64,000 nt of DNA from Siderastrea radians. Taxonomy: Eukaryota; Cnidaria; Anthozoa; Scleractinia; Rhizangiidae. The position numbers and the translations under genes are program-made. How positions within the stretch are numbered: position 1 is the first letter of the stretch; each line of letters starts with the position of its first letter. Below the pieces are notes generated by a model. That model had not been told where the DNA came from and ran no database searches. It saw only the letters and a list, made by a program, of their open reading frames with translations. Shown here in pieces: positions 1 to 11,018 of this stretch. The stretch lies in NCBI GenBank assembly GCA_964017195.1, contig OZ024897.1, positions 35,913,036-35,977,035 on the forward strand, given 5' to 3'.

Positions 1-3000
1 CCAAGGTGGCGGGAAGCGGGAGAGAAAGGGAAAAATTACACAACATTGTGCAATATTTTGCAATCGAAAAATGCAAAGGGGCGGGAGCCAAAAAATACAG
101 GGCGGGAACCGAGAATAAAGGGTACGGGAATTGGTAGGTTTAACCCCCCCTGTCCCCCCCCCATTTAGGAAGTAAAACTTTGTTGAATCAGACATGCTTA
201 TGGATAACTTATGATGCCATCTTATTCACGTACATCAAAGTTAATACTTGCTCACCATTTTCATGCAAAATATACAGGGCCGTGCTCTGCTGGGCCTCAG
301 GCTACTAACTTTTGCCTTCGAGCAACTCAAAAACTTATTTTTTTGCATAATGATTAAGGGCTGGGCACCCCAGATTTCATGGCTGGGAGCCTTTGGGCAC
401 CCTGTCATTCTTCTTAAAGCAAAGCCTTGATATAAAAAAATGCCGCAAGTTTTAAAACGTTCTGGAGAAGGAATAGTTTTAATTGCACGATACATAAAAA
501 AAAAGAACTTACTCAAGTGCAACTGAGCCATTAGAGAGTGTGCTCTGATGCGTACTGTCCAATTACTTAGGCATAACGAGTACACTGTCCAGTTAATGCT
601 CAAATCATGGTTGGTGATAGCCAATCCGATTCAGGAATTTTTATTATAGTACGCGATTTTCCTTCATACAGACACCTCATCATCACAGACAAACTTCTTG
701 GTCTCAGCCCATTGCCAAGCTCATAATGTGGACAAAGTTTGTGATACCAGCTGGGGGAGTAACTGTATTGCTTACAAACCTGTAATTCCTCATTAATGAT
801 CATTTTGCTGATGGTGCTGTGTACAACAGCAGGAGGTAATTCAAACATCTCGGCCAAAGTGAACAAACTACACATAACAACAACACAGGCTTCACGTTAG
901 AATGTTTTCTCAGTAATTTCTTGAAGGAGAAACAATAGGGAGAAAAGGGACAAAAATCTGAATTCCAATTTCCAGAGGTTTGCCAACAAAAAGAATGCTT
1001 GGTGATTACAAAATACCCTTAAATATACATAGCTGATTTTTTTATTTTACTTTGACCTGTACACAGATGTATATAAAATTATACTCCACTCCTCCTTTTA
1101 ATCACAAAAATTTGAAGTTCAATGTAAAATATGCCACTTGCTCTTTTGGCACAAAATTATGCGGTTCAATGTTTAAATCTAACTGGTGATTTTACATTAC
1201 CTCAGTGAATCGTAGACGCTGTTGTATGTGAACAGATAAGTTCTCAGGCTCTCCTCTTGGATTTTCCTTCAAAAACCACAAACAAAACATAAGGTCACTA
1301 AAGAGCCAATGTAGGAATGAATAAAACTGTTAGCCAATTTGACAATTCGAATCTCAGAAAATAAAACAAAAGTGAAGCCTAGTCTGAGATACCAGCTGGA
1401 AGTCTCTTTACATCCTAACCTCCATAGGCACAGGGGAGAGAGATGCCTACCCATCAGGGGGCTAGTGGCACTGGGACAGACTCCACCCTCCCAACAAATA
1501 TTTAACTGTATGTACATTAATATGTGAAATATATTTCACTAATAGCAAAAAATCCATTTAAAAAAAAAAGAAATTAGTTGAGTTTAACCTTGTGAGCATT
1601 TCTTGAACTTGATCTGTTTGGCGGAATAATTTCCACACCTATCAAGGAAAAAAAGTTGCATGCCACTAATTTAAATGTAAAATACACATTGTAAGCAATC
1701 AGATCTGTTATTTAGTGATATCCACCTGAATAATATCATTATCCAGTTTCCAATATATCTATGTCAGTAAGAGTTCGCCTGCATCTTTGCTACATGTACA
1801 TGTATACCTTAACAGGTAAAATGTAGTCCCTGCACTGTCTCCAGTCTCCTTTCTTCATGGCTTTGGAGGCAGCCACTAGCATGTTCACGCATGCTCTCTG
1901 GAGGATCTGAAATACCAAAAAGAAATCTTATAATCACAGTTGAAAAAACATACATTAACAATGACCTTTATTAGATCTGAGCAGTGATATGCTGTCGGAC
2001 ATGTGTATAATTTTTTCTTTTGTTTCTCAAGAAGCACTCTTACCAGGATAACTGAAGTTTGCAAACATGTTCTAGTGTAAACACCATGATAACATTTAGC
2101 AAGCCAATGGAAAACTGCTGGAAGAACAGCTCTTCCACAATTTTGTCGCCTGATTGTTGGCAGTTTGTTGGCTGAAAGTAACTTACTAACAGCTCACGAA
2201 CAGTCCAGCAACAAATCACAAACAAATAACAGCTGGCAATTTTAAATGAAGGAAAGCGTAACAGACAATTGAACAATACAAGAATGGACCGACAATATGA
2301 CAGTCAAATTAACAACCAAACGAAACATTGTTCAATTGCAATTGGACTGATACTAGTTTCTACTCTTTAGCTGGCTGACAACTTTTAGTGTTGGCAACCT
2401 TTCATTTGACATAAATGACATGAATGTTAGTCCAACAAGAATTGACATGAAGGAGTGAGACAAACAGTAGGTGGTGGAAACAAAGGCCTTTATAAGCAGC
2501 AAGTGTGCTTTTGTGGAGGTTTGTTGTGTGAAAGGACTAGCTTTCCAAAATTTGCGAGTCTGGGAAACAAAGTTGGAAGCTCAAGTTAACTGTTTGAAAG
2601 CAACTTCATGGGAAATGTAGTACCAAAATCCACGTACATGTATTTCTATACCCACAAGTATCACAGTATCTCAACTGTAACCAACTGCTAATAATTTCAT
2701 AAACACAACCTCACAGAATCCAAAGCAAAAGAACTTATAAATATATATAATACTTCTACTAACCAACTAAGGTTTGCTTTTCACTTTGTCGTAACTGGTA
2801 GTGGAAGCTTTTGCTAAAAATACGAGGTCTGTAATCGTATGCATGAGCTGAAAACAAGAACAGATATAAAGTTACACAAGTTTACGTACATTTGTGCTTT
2901 CAACCATTCTAATGGACTTTATATAGTCTTGTTTCAACTTATGCATGTTAGCAGTTCCTTGTGTTCTACTAATGTATTGTGTTTTAATACAGCATTACTT

Positions 3001-3378
3001 TTTCAGTCAAATTCCCACTTTTTGTGTGTTCTGTGCAATTTGTGCCTTCTTTAAGGCTCAAAGAAAATTTAAGCTTTACCAAGGGAAAACTTCTCTAACT
3101 TGGATCTGTACTTGCCATGACACTTTCTCAATTGCTTATTCTAAGATAACTAAATCTCATTTTTGTTTTTAGCTACAGGTATTTAGGTGGCAGATGGATT
3201 TTCCTGTTGGAACATACAAGATAATTTTATTGCCCCACCTGTTCCAGAAGATTGGATGGGACATTTTATTTCCCCTCCTATTTTACCCTAGTTTTTCTCC
3301 ATGGACGTATGTATTGCTGTCATGCATGTTTAAAAATTTAGTAACCAAGGAATGTAAATTCTATTCCAAATTGTGTGG

Positions 3379-3550
3379 TTCCAGAAAATATCCATACCCT
3401 CCCCAAGGAGGGTCATTGGAAATTCCGAGAAGGGGGGGGTTATTACCTAAAATTTTAAAGGAAAGTATGAAGCTAAACTGGAATTTCCAGAGGGGTGTTG
3501 GGGTTCAAACCAAAAACCCTCCGTGGGGGCAGTATGGAAAATTTCTGGAA
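3379..3550. mobile_element. MITE with TTCCAGAAAAT ends (left arm)
   Basis: Terminal inverted repeats TTCCAGAAAATATCCATA and TATGGAAAATTTCTGGAA enclose about 170 bp with G/C runs. The mirror copy in the right arm is at 12507-12684. It lies in an eIF3c intron. Confidence 0.65.
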
Positions 3551-4142
3551 CAACAAAATATTTTTATTTTTTTTTTCAATTGGTTACTTTCAAGCTGGAG
3601 CTTAAAGTTAACAGGTGGAGTGATTTACATAAGAGAAACAAAAACTCTGGCCAACTTTTAAAACTGAATTAATGCAAAATTAATGCACTTTCAAAAAGCC
3701 AGACTAAAATTCTATTTCTCAGTGACAATTAAGGGACTTGACAGTTACAGGAGCAGTACTTAACAAAGAAGCTGGCTTGTTAAAGTGGAAGCATCTGGAT
3801 TACCTAAGCAGTTAACAAAGGTAATTGTGAGCTACAGACATACCAGCCATCCATGGGATTTCAATTAACATTGCTGATGTTAAGTAAACACACTCCAGTA
3901 GCTCCAGGTTTATGTGCATGTGAAATGGCACCTAGCATACAAAGAAAAAACCTAATTATTGAGATTCAACATGTAAACATTATTAACTGATTAAGATTCA
4001 TTTTACCGCATGGACTACACCACAACATACCTGTCTTCTCTTTTCAATTTTCTCTTGTTCTGGGGTTCTTTCATACTGCCTTTGTTGCATTAAACCCTTG
4101 AAAATGAGCAAAAGGTACTATATTACTGATCCTGTCAAATAA

Positions 4143-4600
4143 TGGAGTCAAGTCTTTCCAGGTCACGGATGAAATCCTAAAGTGTGACTATTCAAACACG
4201 TAAGTAAAACTCTAAATTGCAACTATTCAAATAAATAAAATCCCAAAGTGCGACTTCAGATGAAAGCTCTTCAATAGTATCCTGTTGTGGTTCTGTTTGT
4301 TATGCTGTACAAGGCAGTTCTAACTTTGAGTCTGTGGATGAAATCCTTCAGCATGACCTTTCAAATGAAAGCTACTGAGCAGTACTTTCCTGCGGTGCTG
4401 TTTATTATGCTGTACAAGGTGGTTCTAACTTTCGATGCTATGGATGAAATCCTCAAGTGTGACCACTCAACTGAAACGTTAACTGTGTAGTACGTTGCTG
4501 TAGTATTGTTCATTATTCTGTCTTGATGTTCACACCAGTTGATAAAATCCTACAGAGTGACATTCAAAGGAAAGCAATTGAGCAACCCTTCTCTGTGGAG
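4143..4600. repeat. Tandem repeat of about 115 bp, left arm
   Basis: About four diverged units share GATGAAATCCT, GTGTGAC, TGAAAGCTACTGAGCAGTAC and GTTATGCTGTACAAGG. They lie in an eIF3c intron and are mirrored at 11480-11900. Confidence 0.6.
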
Positions 4601-5016
4601 CTGTTTATTTTTCAACTCTTTCTCCCAAGGGACATTTTTTTCTCTTGTAAGGATAGGAGTTGCACTGCATACCTGTGCAAGAAGTTCCTTTGCTCTTCCA
4701 CTGGACTGCACATCATGCAAGGCATTGTGAGTATCCTTGATCATACCATGCCTGAATGCACACAGGCCAAGCTGCACCATAGTTCTGTTGTAGAGAATCT
4801 GAAAGTAACAAACAACACAGATGAAATATGACAAATCCCCCTTCTGTGAAATAACTGCATCTCCTTGACCATAGCAACCAGTACTGATTTTGATCCACTA
4901 GGCTCTATTAATGAATGTACCATCTATTAATTATTTTTTTGAACGTTTAGTAAATTAGGTTTTAATATTTTTAGCTTGTAAATGTATTGAGGCGCTCGAA
5001 ATGAGTATGTAAAAAC

Positions 5017-5018
<2 letters not shown>

Positions 5019-5078
<60 letters not shown>
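5019..5078. repeat. (ATT)20 microsatellite, left arm
   Basis: Uninterrupted ATT run of about 60 bases. The mirror site in the right arm is about half as long. Confidence 0.95.
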
Positions 5079-5083
<5 letters not shown>

Positions 5084-5470
5084 AGCCCAATTCCAATGTC
5101 GTAGTTTTCAGCCAGCCTTTCTTTCAAAGGGCTACAAGAACATAGGATTGAACTTACTACCTAATGAAGCAGTGTTAGCATTCAACTTGAAGCCCTTTAC
5201 ATTGACCACCCTGTCTGTAGAGGCTTTAGGCAGCATCAGTGCAAGTGCTGTTGTTGTTGCAGTGCCAGTGTTATTGTTGTTGTTGCAAGAAGTATGTGCA
5301 TTGCCAATACAGTAAGCTCCCTTCTCCTCTCCTCTTAAAATGTCTCTAAGATATAGTGAACCATTCCCTGGGGAAGAGCTACAGAAACTGGAGTTAAGAG
5401 TACCAACTGAAGTCTTGAAGGTAAACAGCCCTTTTAAGATGCCATTATAGTGCCATTATCTTTGGGTTGT

Positions 5471-5650
5471 TTCAGAAAATGTCAATACCACCCCCCCCCC
5501 AACCTGGAGTGTTTCTTGGTTTGAATCCCACACCCCTCTGGAAATCCCAGGCTAGCTTCATACATGTACTTTAAAAATTTGGCTTTTAGGATCCCCCTAT
5601 CCATCAGGATTTCTGATAACCTTCCTTGACGTGGGTATGGATATTTTCTG
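5471..5650. mobile_element. Second copy of the TTCCAGAAAAT MITE family (left arm)
   Basis: TTCAGAAAATGTCAATACC and GGTATGGATATTTTCTG are the inverted ends. The interior shares CTCTGGAAATCCCAG and TTTGAATCCCACACCCC with the copy at 3379. The right-arm mirror (10430-10590) has lost about 22 bp of one terminus. Confidence 0.55.
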
Positions 5651-5914
5651 TATCCACACAGTACCCTTTCAGCCTCATACTGATGTGCTATCCTACCTTC
5701 AAACTGAGCTGTGTGTTTCTTTACTAAGGCTCCAGACATGTTAGGATTCTGTGGCCAACTCTCATGAAACCTGCAGCAGCTTGATAACCAGGTAGTCTCA
5801 ACACAAGACTACTCCAGCATCAGTTGAACTACTGCTTTATCTACCACATGTGTAACACTGGACTCAGTAACTAACATACTAAGCTTATGAGAAACACGTG
5901 GTTGCTACAGATCA

Positions 5915-6120
5915 AAGCCCCAGTTAAACAATCAAATATTTTCATCCAAGATTGTGTTTGTCACACAGAACGTTTGGTAGCTAAACAGGTAAACATTTGC
6001 CCAAACATCGGACAGTGGAAAACCTTTTAAATGCAAAGTTGAGAGAGGAGGCTAAACAGTAAAACATGTTCACCCAACACCAAGTTGAACGCAAATGTTT
6101 GATCTTTTTAGCTGGGGCTT
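5915..6120. mobile_element. MITE with AAGCCCCAG ends, left arm
   Basis: Inverted ends AAGCCCCAGTTAAAC and TTTTTAGCTGGGGCTT. Internal phrases such as GTGTTTGTCACAC and GTTGAGAGAGG recur at 9964 and 22541. Confidence 0.65.
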
Positions 6121-6864
6121 AACCATGTCTCTGTTCTGACAATCATTGTAACTATGATATTTCATTTCAATATATAACTTCAACAAAGCAGCAACATGTC
6201 CACCATGGTACTATTCATAATGCTGTATGCAAGGTTGTAAGATTATTTTTCAGAGTCTGTGGATAAACTATCCCCAAGAAAAAACTGTTTAGCAGAAAGA
6301 CAGCATTTTCCTGCAGTTAGCTATGTTGCTCAATTTTTTACTGATCAGAACCAGTTTAATTTAACAAGTTCTGAATTAAGTTACAAATAAAACAAACCTG
6401 TGCTGGTATGTCGGAATGTTGAATGGTTTCTTGTAGATGTGACATGAGCATCAAATCCCTTGCCTCAAACCATCGGTCATGTAAAGCATGGTGATAAATG
6501 TGGCAAAGCATAGCTCTAGTTCGGATACGATCTGACGTATCTCGTGAGTAGATGAACTTGCACATTTTATCCACCTTTTCTGATGAGCTTGGACCGTCTT
6601 TTTTGCTACCTTCTGAACTTTTCTCTGTCTTTTCACTCTCATCTGAGTCCTTTTTGGTTTCTGTTGTAGAAAATAACATTCAAGAGAATTAAGTTAACAA
6701 ATTGCACCTGTTTCAACATAAGCTTGAGTGTAAGTATTGAAGAAAGCTATGTCTCAAGTTTATCAACCAAAAATCTTAAGAAATGTGAAATCAAATGAAG
6801 AGAATAAACCTTGCAGTGGTGTATGCAATTAAAGGAATTGTGATTAAGCCTAAAAAAAATTCAA

Positions 6865-7362
6865 GGTTTTGGACAGGATTTAAACCTATGACCTTCACAC
6901 TGCTAGTGTGGTGCTCTAACTAATCATGAGCACCCAACGAGAAGAGTTTAGCAAAATACTTGAAATATCATTTTTTGCCTTCTTAGATTGTTTCAGAGCT
7001 TTTTAAAGGCATATTTGTGTAAGCTCATACAGGCTGATCTGTTCGGCGTTTTTAGCTGAACAGTTAGGCCACAGAAAATTTTAGGAAACAGAATCCTATC
7101 CGCCGAATTTCCGAGCTGCTGATAGCTCTCCAAAAATGCTAGCTGACCTTATTTTACACCCTGAACGACATATCTGTCCTTCCGAAAACGAAAGAAAATT
7201 AATAACTCCTCTTGTACAAAAGTCTGAGGTGACGGTTTCGCCAAAGAAATCTCTACTTTTCACTGGAATTAAATTCGAATTTCTCAGGCGATTTAAGTCT
7301 CTAGAACAGATCTACCCCAAAACGAACCGTTGGGTGCCCCTGACTAATTGAGCTACCAAGGC
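6865..7362 (-). repeat. tRNA-like segment, left arm, split by a MITE
   Basis: This is the left-arm counterpart of the tRNA-like segment at 9164. It is interrupted in the D-loop by the 418 bp element at 6925-7342. The remaining pieces are 6865-6924 and 7349-7362, with ATTAGT duplicated on both sides of the insert. Confidence 0.6.
6925..7342. mobile_element. hAT-like MITE, present in left arm only
   Basis: Ends read CATGAGCACCCAACGAG and, inverted, CAGGGGCACCCAACGG. The element is flanked by a direct repeat ACTAAT (6919-6924 and 7343-7348), and the right arm at about 9178-9183 has the uninterrupted empty site. A related 5' end occurs at 40135. The CAGGGG terminus suggests hAT affinity, though the target repeat is 6 bp and not 8. 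No coding capacity is seen. Confidence 0.75.
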
Positions 7363-7728
7363 ATCAAATGCTGGAATCAGTCAATTAAGTTGTCCAGGCT
7401 TAATTCCAGTTTCTTTAATTGTGCAGCTAACTGCAAGGATGATTTTCTTCATTTGATTTCATTTCCAGAGTTCGCATAAATGATTCATCATATCTTCACT
7501 GTTTTCTCTTCATATACATGGATAAACCAGCTGACCTATCAGCAAAGGTCTTAAGGACGGTGCCTCCTTTTGTTACTGCGCATACACTCTTTGCATCTCA
7601 CACATCTTCAGGTTTTTTAAGGAATTTGCCCAGTGACACAACAATACTTTTCCATGATTTAAGACTGTGAAAAGAAGCAGTCTTACCAAGGGCTATCAGA
7701 ATCCAAAAAGAAAATTGGAGGTTACCTT

Positions 7729-7965
7729 ATTAGGTTATTACGGGGTCTTTCCTTGCCGGCTTTGCTCAACAACCGCTTGTTACGTTATTACGGGGTCTTT
7801 CCTTGCCGGCTTTGCTCAAGAAATGCTTGTTACGTTATTACGTTATTACGTTATTACGGGGTCTTTCCTTGCCGGCTTTGCTCAACAATCGCTTGTTCCG
7901 TTATTACACTATTACAACCATCTTTCCTTGCCGGCTTTGCTCAACAACCGCTTGTTACGTTATTA
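7729..7965. repeat. Minisatellite, left of axis (about 4 units)
   Basis: Units of roughly 50-65 bp carry the core CTTTCCTTGCCGGCTTTGCT followed by variable runs of GTTATTAC. The open frames here arise from the repeat and are not genes. Confidence 0.85.
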
Positions 7966-8214
7966 CTGAGAAACGCTTGTTACATTGTTTTTCGTTTTCC
8001 AGTTCTAAAATCGTCCTAAATCTGTTACGTAAGATCAAGCGTAATATAAAAAAAGATTAGAAAATTCTATCCTACATTGGGCTTGGTATAGTGTATACCA
8101 AGCCCAATGTAGGATAGAATTTTCTAATCTTTTTTGATATTACGCTTGATCTTACGTAACAGATTTAGGACAATTTTAGAACTGGAAAACGAAAAACAAT
8201 GTAACAAGCGTTTC

Positions 8215-8805
8215 TCAGTAATAACGTAACAAGCGATTGTTGAGCAAAGCCGGCAAGGAAAGATGGTTGTAACAGTGTAATAACGGAACAAGCGATTGTT
8301 GAGCAAAGCCGGCAAGGAAAGACCCCGTAATAACGTAAATAATGTAACAAGCATTTCTTGAGCAAAGCCCGCAAGGAAAGACCCCGTAATAACGTAATAA
8401 CGTAACAAGCATTTCTTGAGCAAAGCCGGCAAGGAAAGACCCCGTAATAACGTAATAACGTAACAAGCGATTGTTGAGCAAAGCCGGCAAGGAAAGATGG
8501 TTGTAATAGCGTAATAACGCAACAAGCGATTGTTGAGCAAAGCCGGCAAGGAAAGACCCCGTAATAACGTAATAATGTAACAAGCATTTCTTGAGCAAAG
8601 CCGGCAAGGAAAGACCCCGTAATAACGTAATAACATAACAAGCATTTCTTGAGCAAAGCCGGCAAGGAAAGACCCCGTAATAACGTAACTAGCGATTGTT
8701 GAGCAAAGCCGGCAAGGAAAGATGGTTGTAATAGCGTAATAACGGAAAAAGCATTTCTTGAGCAAAGCCGGCAAGGAAAGACCCCGTAATAACGTAATAA
8801 GGTAA
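8215..8805. repeat. Minisatellite, right of axis (about 10 units)
   Basis: This is the reverse complement of the array at 7729-7965 but with more than twice the copies, so the palindrome is asymmetric beside its axis. Variants alternate between AACAATCGC and AAGAAATGC after the GCTC core. Confidence 0.85.
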
Positions 8806-9163
8806 CCTCCAATTTTCTTTTTGGATTCTGATAGCCCTTGGTAAGACTGCTTCTTTTCACAGTCTTAAATCATGGAAAAGTATTGTTGTGTCACTGGGCA
8901 AATTCCTTAAGAAACCTGAAGATGTGTGAGATGCACAGAGTGTATGCGCAGTAACAAAAGGAGGCACCGTCCTTAAGACCTTTGCTGGTAGGTCAGCTGG
9001 TTTATCCATGTATATGAAGAGAAAACAGTGAATATATGATAAATCATTTATGCGAACTCTGGAAATGAAATCAAATGAAGAGAATAATCCTTGCAGTAAG
9101 TTGCACAATTAAAGAAACTGGAATTAAGCCTGGACAACGTAATTAACTGATCCCAGCATTTGA

Positions 9164-9239
9164 TGCCTTGGTAGCTCAATTAGTTAGAGCACCACACTAG
9201 CAGTGTGAAGGTCATAGGTTTAAATCCTGTCCAAAACCT
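9164..9239 (+). repeat. tRNA-derived SINE-like segment
   Basis: The sequence has an A-box-like TAGCTCAATTAGTTAGAGCA, a stem-loop CCACA CTAGCAG TGTG with an AGC triplet in the loop, and a B-box-like AGGTTTAAATCC. Acceptor stem pairing is only partial (TTGG with CCAA), so this is a decayed tRNA-like sequence and not a working tRNA. It lies between two inverted copies of about 65 bp (9066-9133 and 9252-9318), each containing ATCAAATGAAGAGAATAA and its complement. Confidence 0.6.
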
Positions 9240-9442
9240 TGAATTTTTTTTAGGCTTAATCACAATTCCTTTAATTGCATACACCATTGCAAGGTTTATT
9301 CTCTTCATTTGATTTCACATTTCTTAAGATTTTTGGTTGATAAACTTGAGACATAGCTTTCTTCAATACTTACACTCAAGCTTATGTTGCAACAGGTGCA
9401 ATTTGTTAACTTAGTTCTCTTGAATTTTATTTTCTGCAACAG

Positions 9443-10978
9443 AAACCAATAAGGACTCAGATGAGAGTGAAACTGAAGACAGAGAAAAGCTCGGAAGGTA
9501 GCAAAAAACACAGTCCAAGCTCATCAGAAAAGGTGGATAAAATGTGCAAGTTCATCTACTCACGAGATACGTCAGATCGTATCCGAACTAGAGCTATGCT
9601 TTGCCACATTTATCACCATGCTTTACATGACCGATGGTTTGAGGCAAGGGACTTGATGCTCATGTCACATCTACAAGAAACCATTCAACATTCCGACATA
9701 CCAACACAGGTTTGTTTTATTTGTAACTTAATTCAGAACTTGTTAAATTAAACTGGTTCAGTAAAAACTGCAGGAAAATGCTGTCTTTCTGCTAAACAGT
9801 TTTTTATTGGGGAAAGTTTATCCACAGACTCTAAAAAATAATCTTACAACCTTGCATAGAGCATTATGAATAGTACCGTGGTGGACATGTTGCTGCTTTG
9901 TTGAAGTTATATATTGAAATGAAATATCATAGTTACAATGATTGTCAGAACAGAGACATGGTTAAGCCCCAGCTAAAAAGATCAAACATTTGCGTTCAAC
10001 TTGGTGTTGGGTGAACATGTTTTACTGTTTAGCCGCTTCTCTCAACTTTGCATTTAAAAGGTTTTCCACTGTCCGATGTTTGGGCAAATGTTTACCCGTT
10101 TAGCTACCGAACATTTTGTGTGACAAACACAATCTTGGATGAAAATATTTGATTGTTTAACTGGGGCTTTGATCTGTAGCAACCACGTGTTTCTCATAAG
10201 CTTAGTATGTTAGTTACTGAGTCCAGTGTTACACATGTGGTAGATAAAGCAGTAGTTCAACTGATGCTGGAGTAGTCTTGTGTTGAGACTGCCTGGTTAT
10301 CAAGCTGCTGCAGGTTTCATGAGAGTTGGCCACAGAATCCTAACATGTCTGGAGCCTTAGTAAAGAAACACACAGCTCAGTTTGAAGGTAGGATAGCACA
10401 TCAGTATGAGGCTGAAAGGTACTGTGTGGATACAAGGAAGGTTATCAGAAATCCTGATGGATAGGGGTATCCTAAAAGCCAAATTTTTAAAGTACATGTA
10501 TGAAGCTAGCCTGGGATTTCCAGAGGGGCGTGGGATTCAAACCAAGAAACGTTCCAGGTTGGGGGGGGGGGTGGTACTGACATTTTCTCAAACAACCCAA
10601 AGATAATGGTCCTATAATGGCATCTTAAAAGGGCTGTTTACCTTCAAGACTTCAGTTGGTACTCTTAACTCCAGTTTCTGTAGCTCTTCCCCAGGGAATG
10701 GTTCACTGTATCTTAGAGACATTTTAAGAGGAGAGGAGAAGGGAGCTTACTGTATTGGCAATGCACATACTTCTTGCAACAACAACAATAACACTGGCAC
10801 TGCAACAACAACAGCACTTGCACTGATGCTGCCTAAAGCCTGTACAGAAAGGGCGGTCAATGTAAAGGCCTTCAAGTTGAATGCTAACACTGCTTCATTA
10901 GGTAGTAAGTTCAATCCTATGTTCTTGTAGTCCTTTGAAAGAAAGGCTGGCTGAAAACTACGACATTGGAATTGGGCT

Positions 10979-11018
<40 letters not shown>

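Larger units (their letters stand above)
780..6660 (-). pseudogene. EIF3C: eIF3 subunit C, left-arm partial copy with frameshift
   Basis: Nine exons on the minus strand match the C-terminal half of eukaryotic translation initiation factor 3 subunit C, a scaffold of the 43S pre-initiation complex. Exons in transcript order: 6398-6660, 4673-4798, 4031-4096, 3844-3931, 2764-2847, 1808-1906, 1589-1638, 1201-1266, 780-867, all with AG/GT borders. Recognisable stretches include [20 protein letters not shown] and [14 protein letters not shown]. The acidic linker in the first exon is open in the expected frame. Exon 1808-1906 has one extra C (GAACATGCTAGTGG against GAACATGTAGTGG in the other arm), which shifts the frame and creates a stop before the donor. 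Exons encoding roughly the first 490 residues are absent towards the axis, and the last three exons lie beyond the left window edge. The family assignment is firm; function of this copy is doubtful. Confidence 0.9.
7551..8976. mobile_element. Foldback element with TTAA ends, spanning the palindrome axis
   Basis: Both borders read TTAAGGACGGTGCCTCC inward (7551 and the complement ending at 8976). A short stand-alone relative with the same terminal sequence occurs at 34345-34660. TTAA at both borders is consistent with a piggyBac-like 4 bp target duplication. The interior consists of minisatellite arrays plus a unique axis hairpin at 8059-8125. Because the element is itself self-complementary it could have supplied the hairpin from which the giant palindrome formed. 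Confidence 0.6.

Noticed and set aside
8124..8860. Minus-strand ORFs of 216 and 231 residues
   Set aside because: They are overlapping frames of the same minisatellite (LPALLNNRLLRYY patterns in every frame) with no domain.
9164..9239. Functional tRNA-Ala gene
   Set aside because: The acceptor stem does not pair fully and the B-box is degenerate, so a SINE-like relic is more likely.
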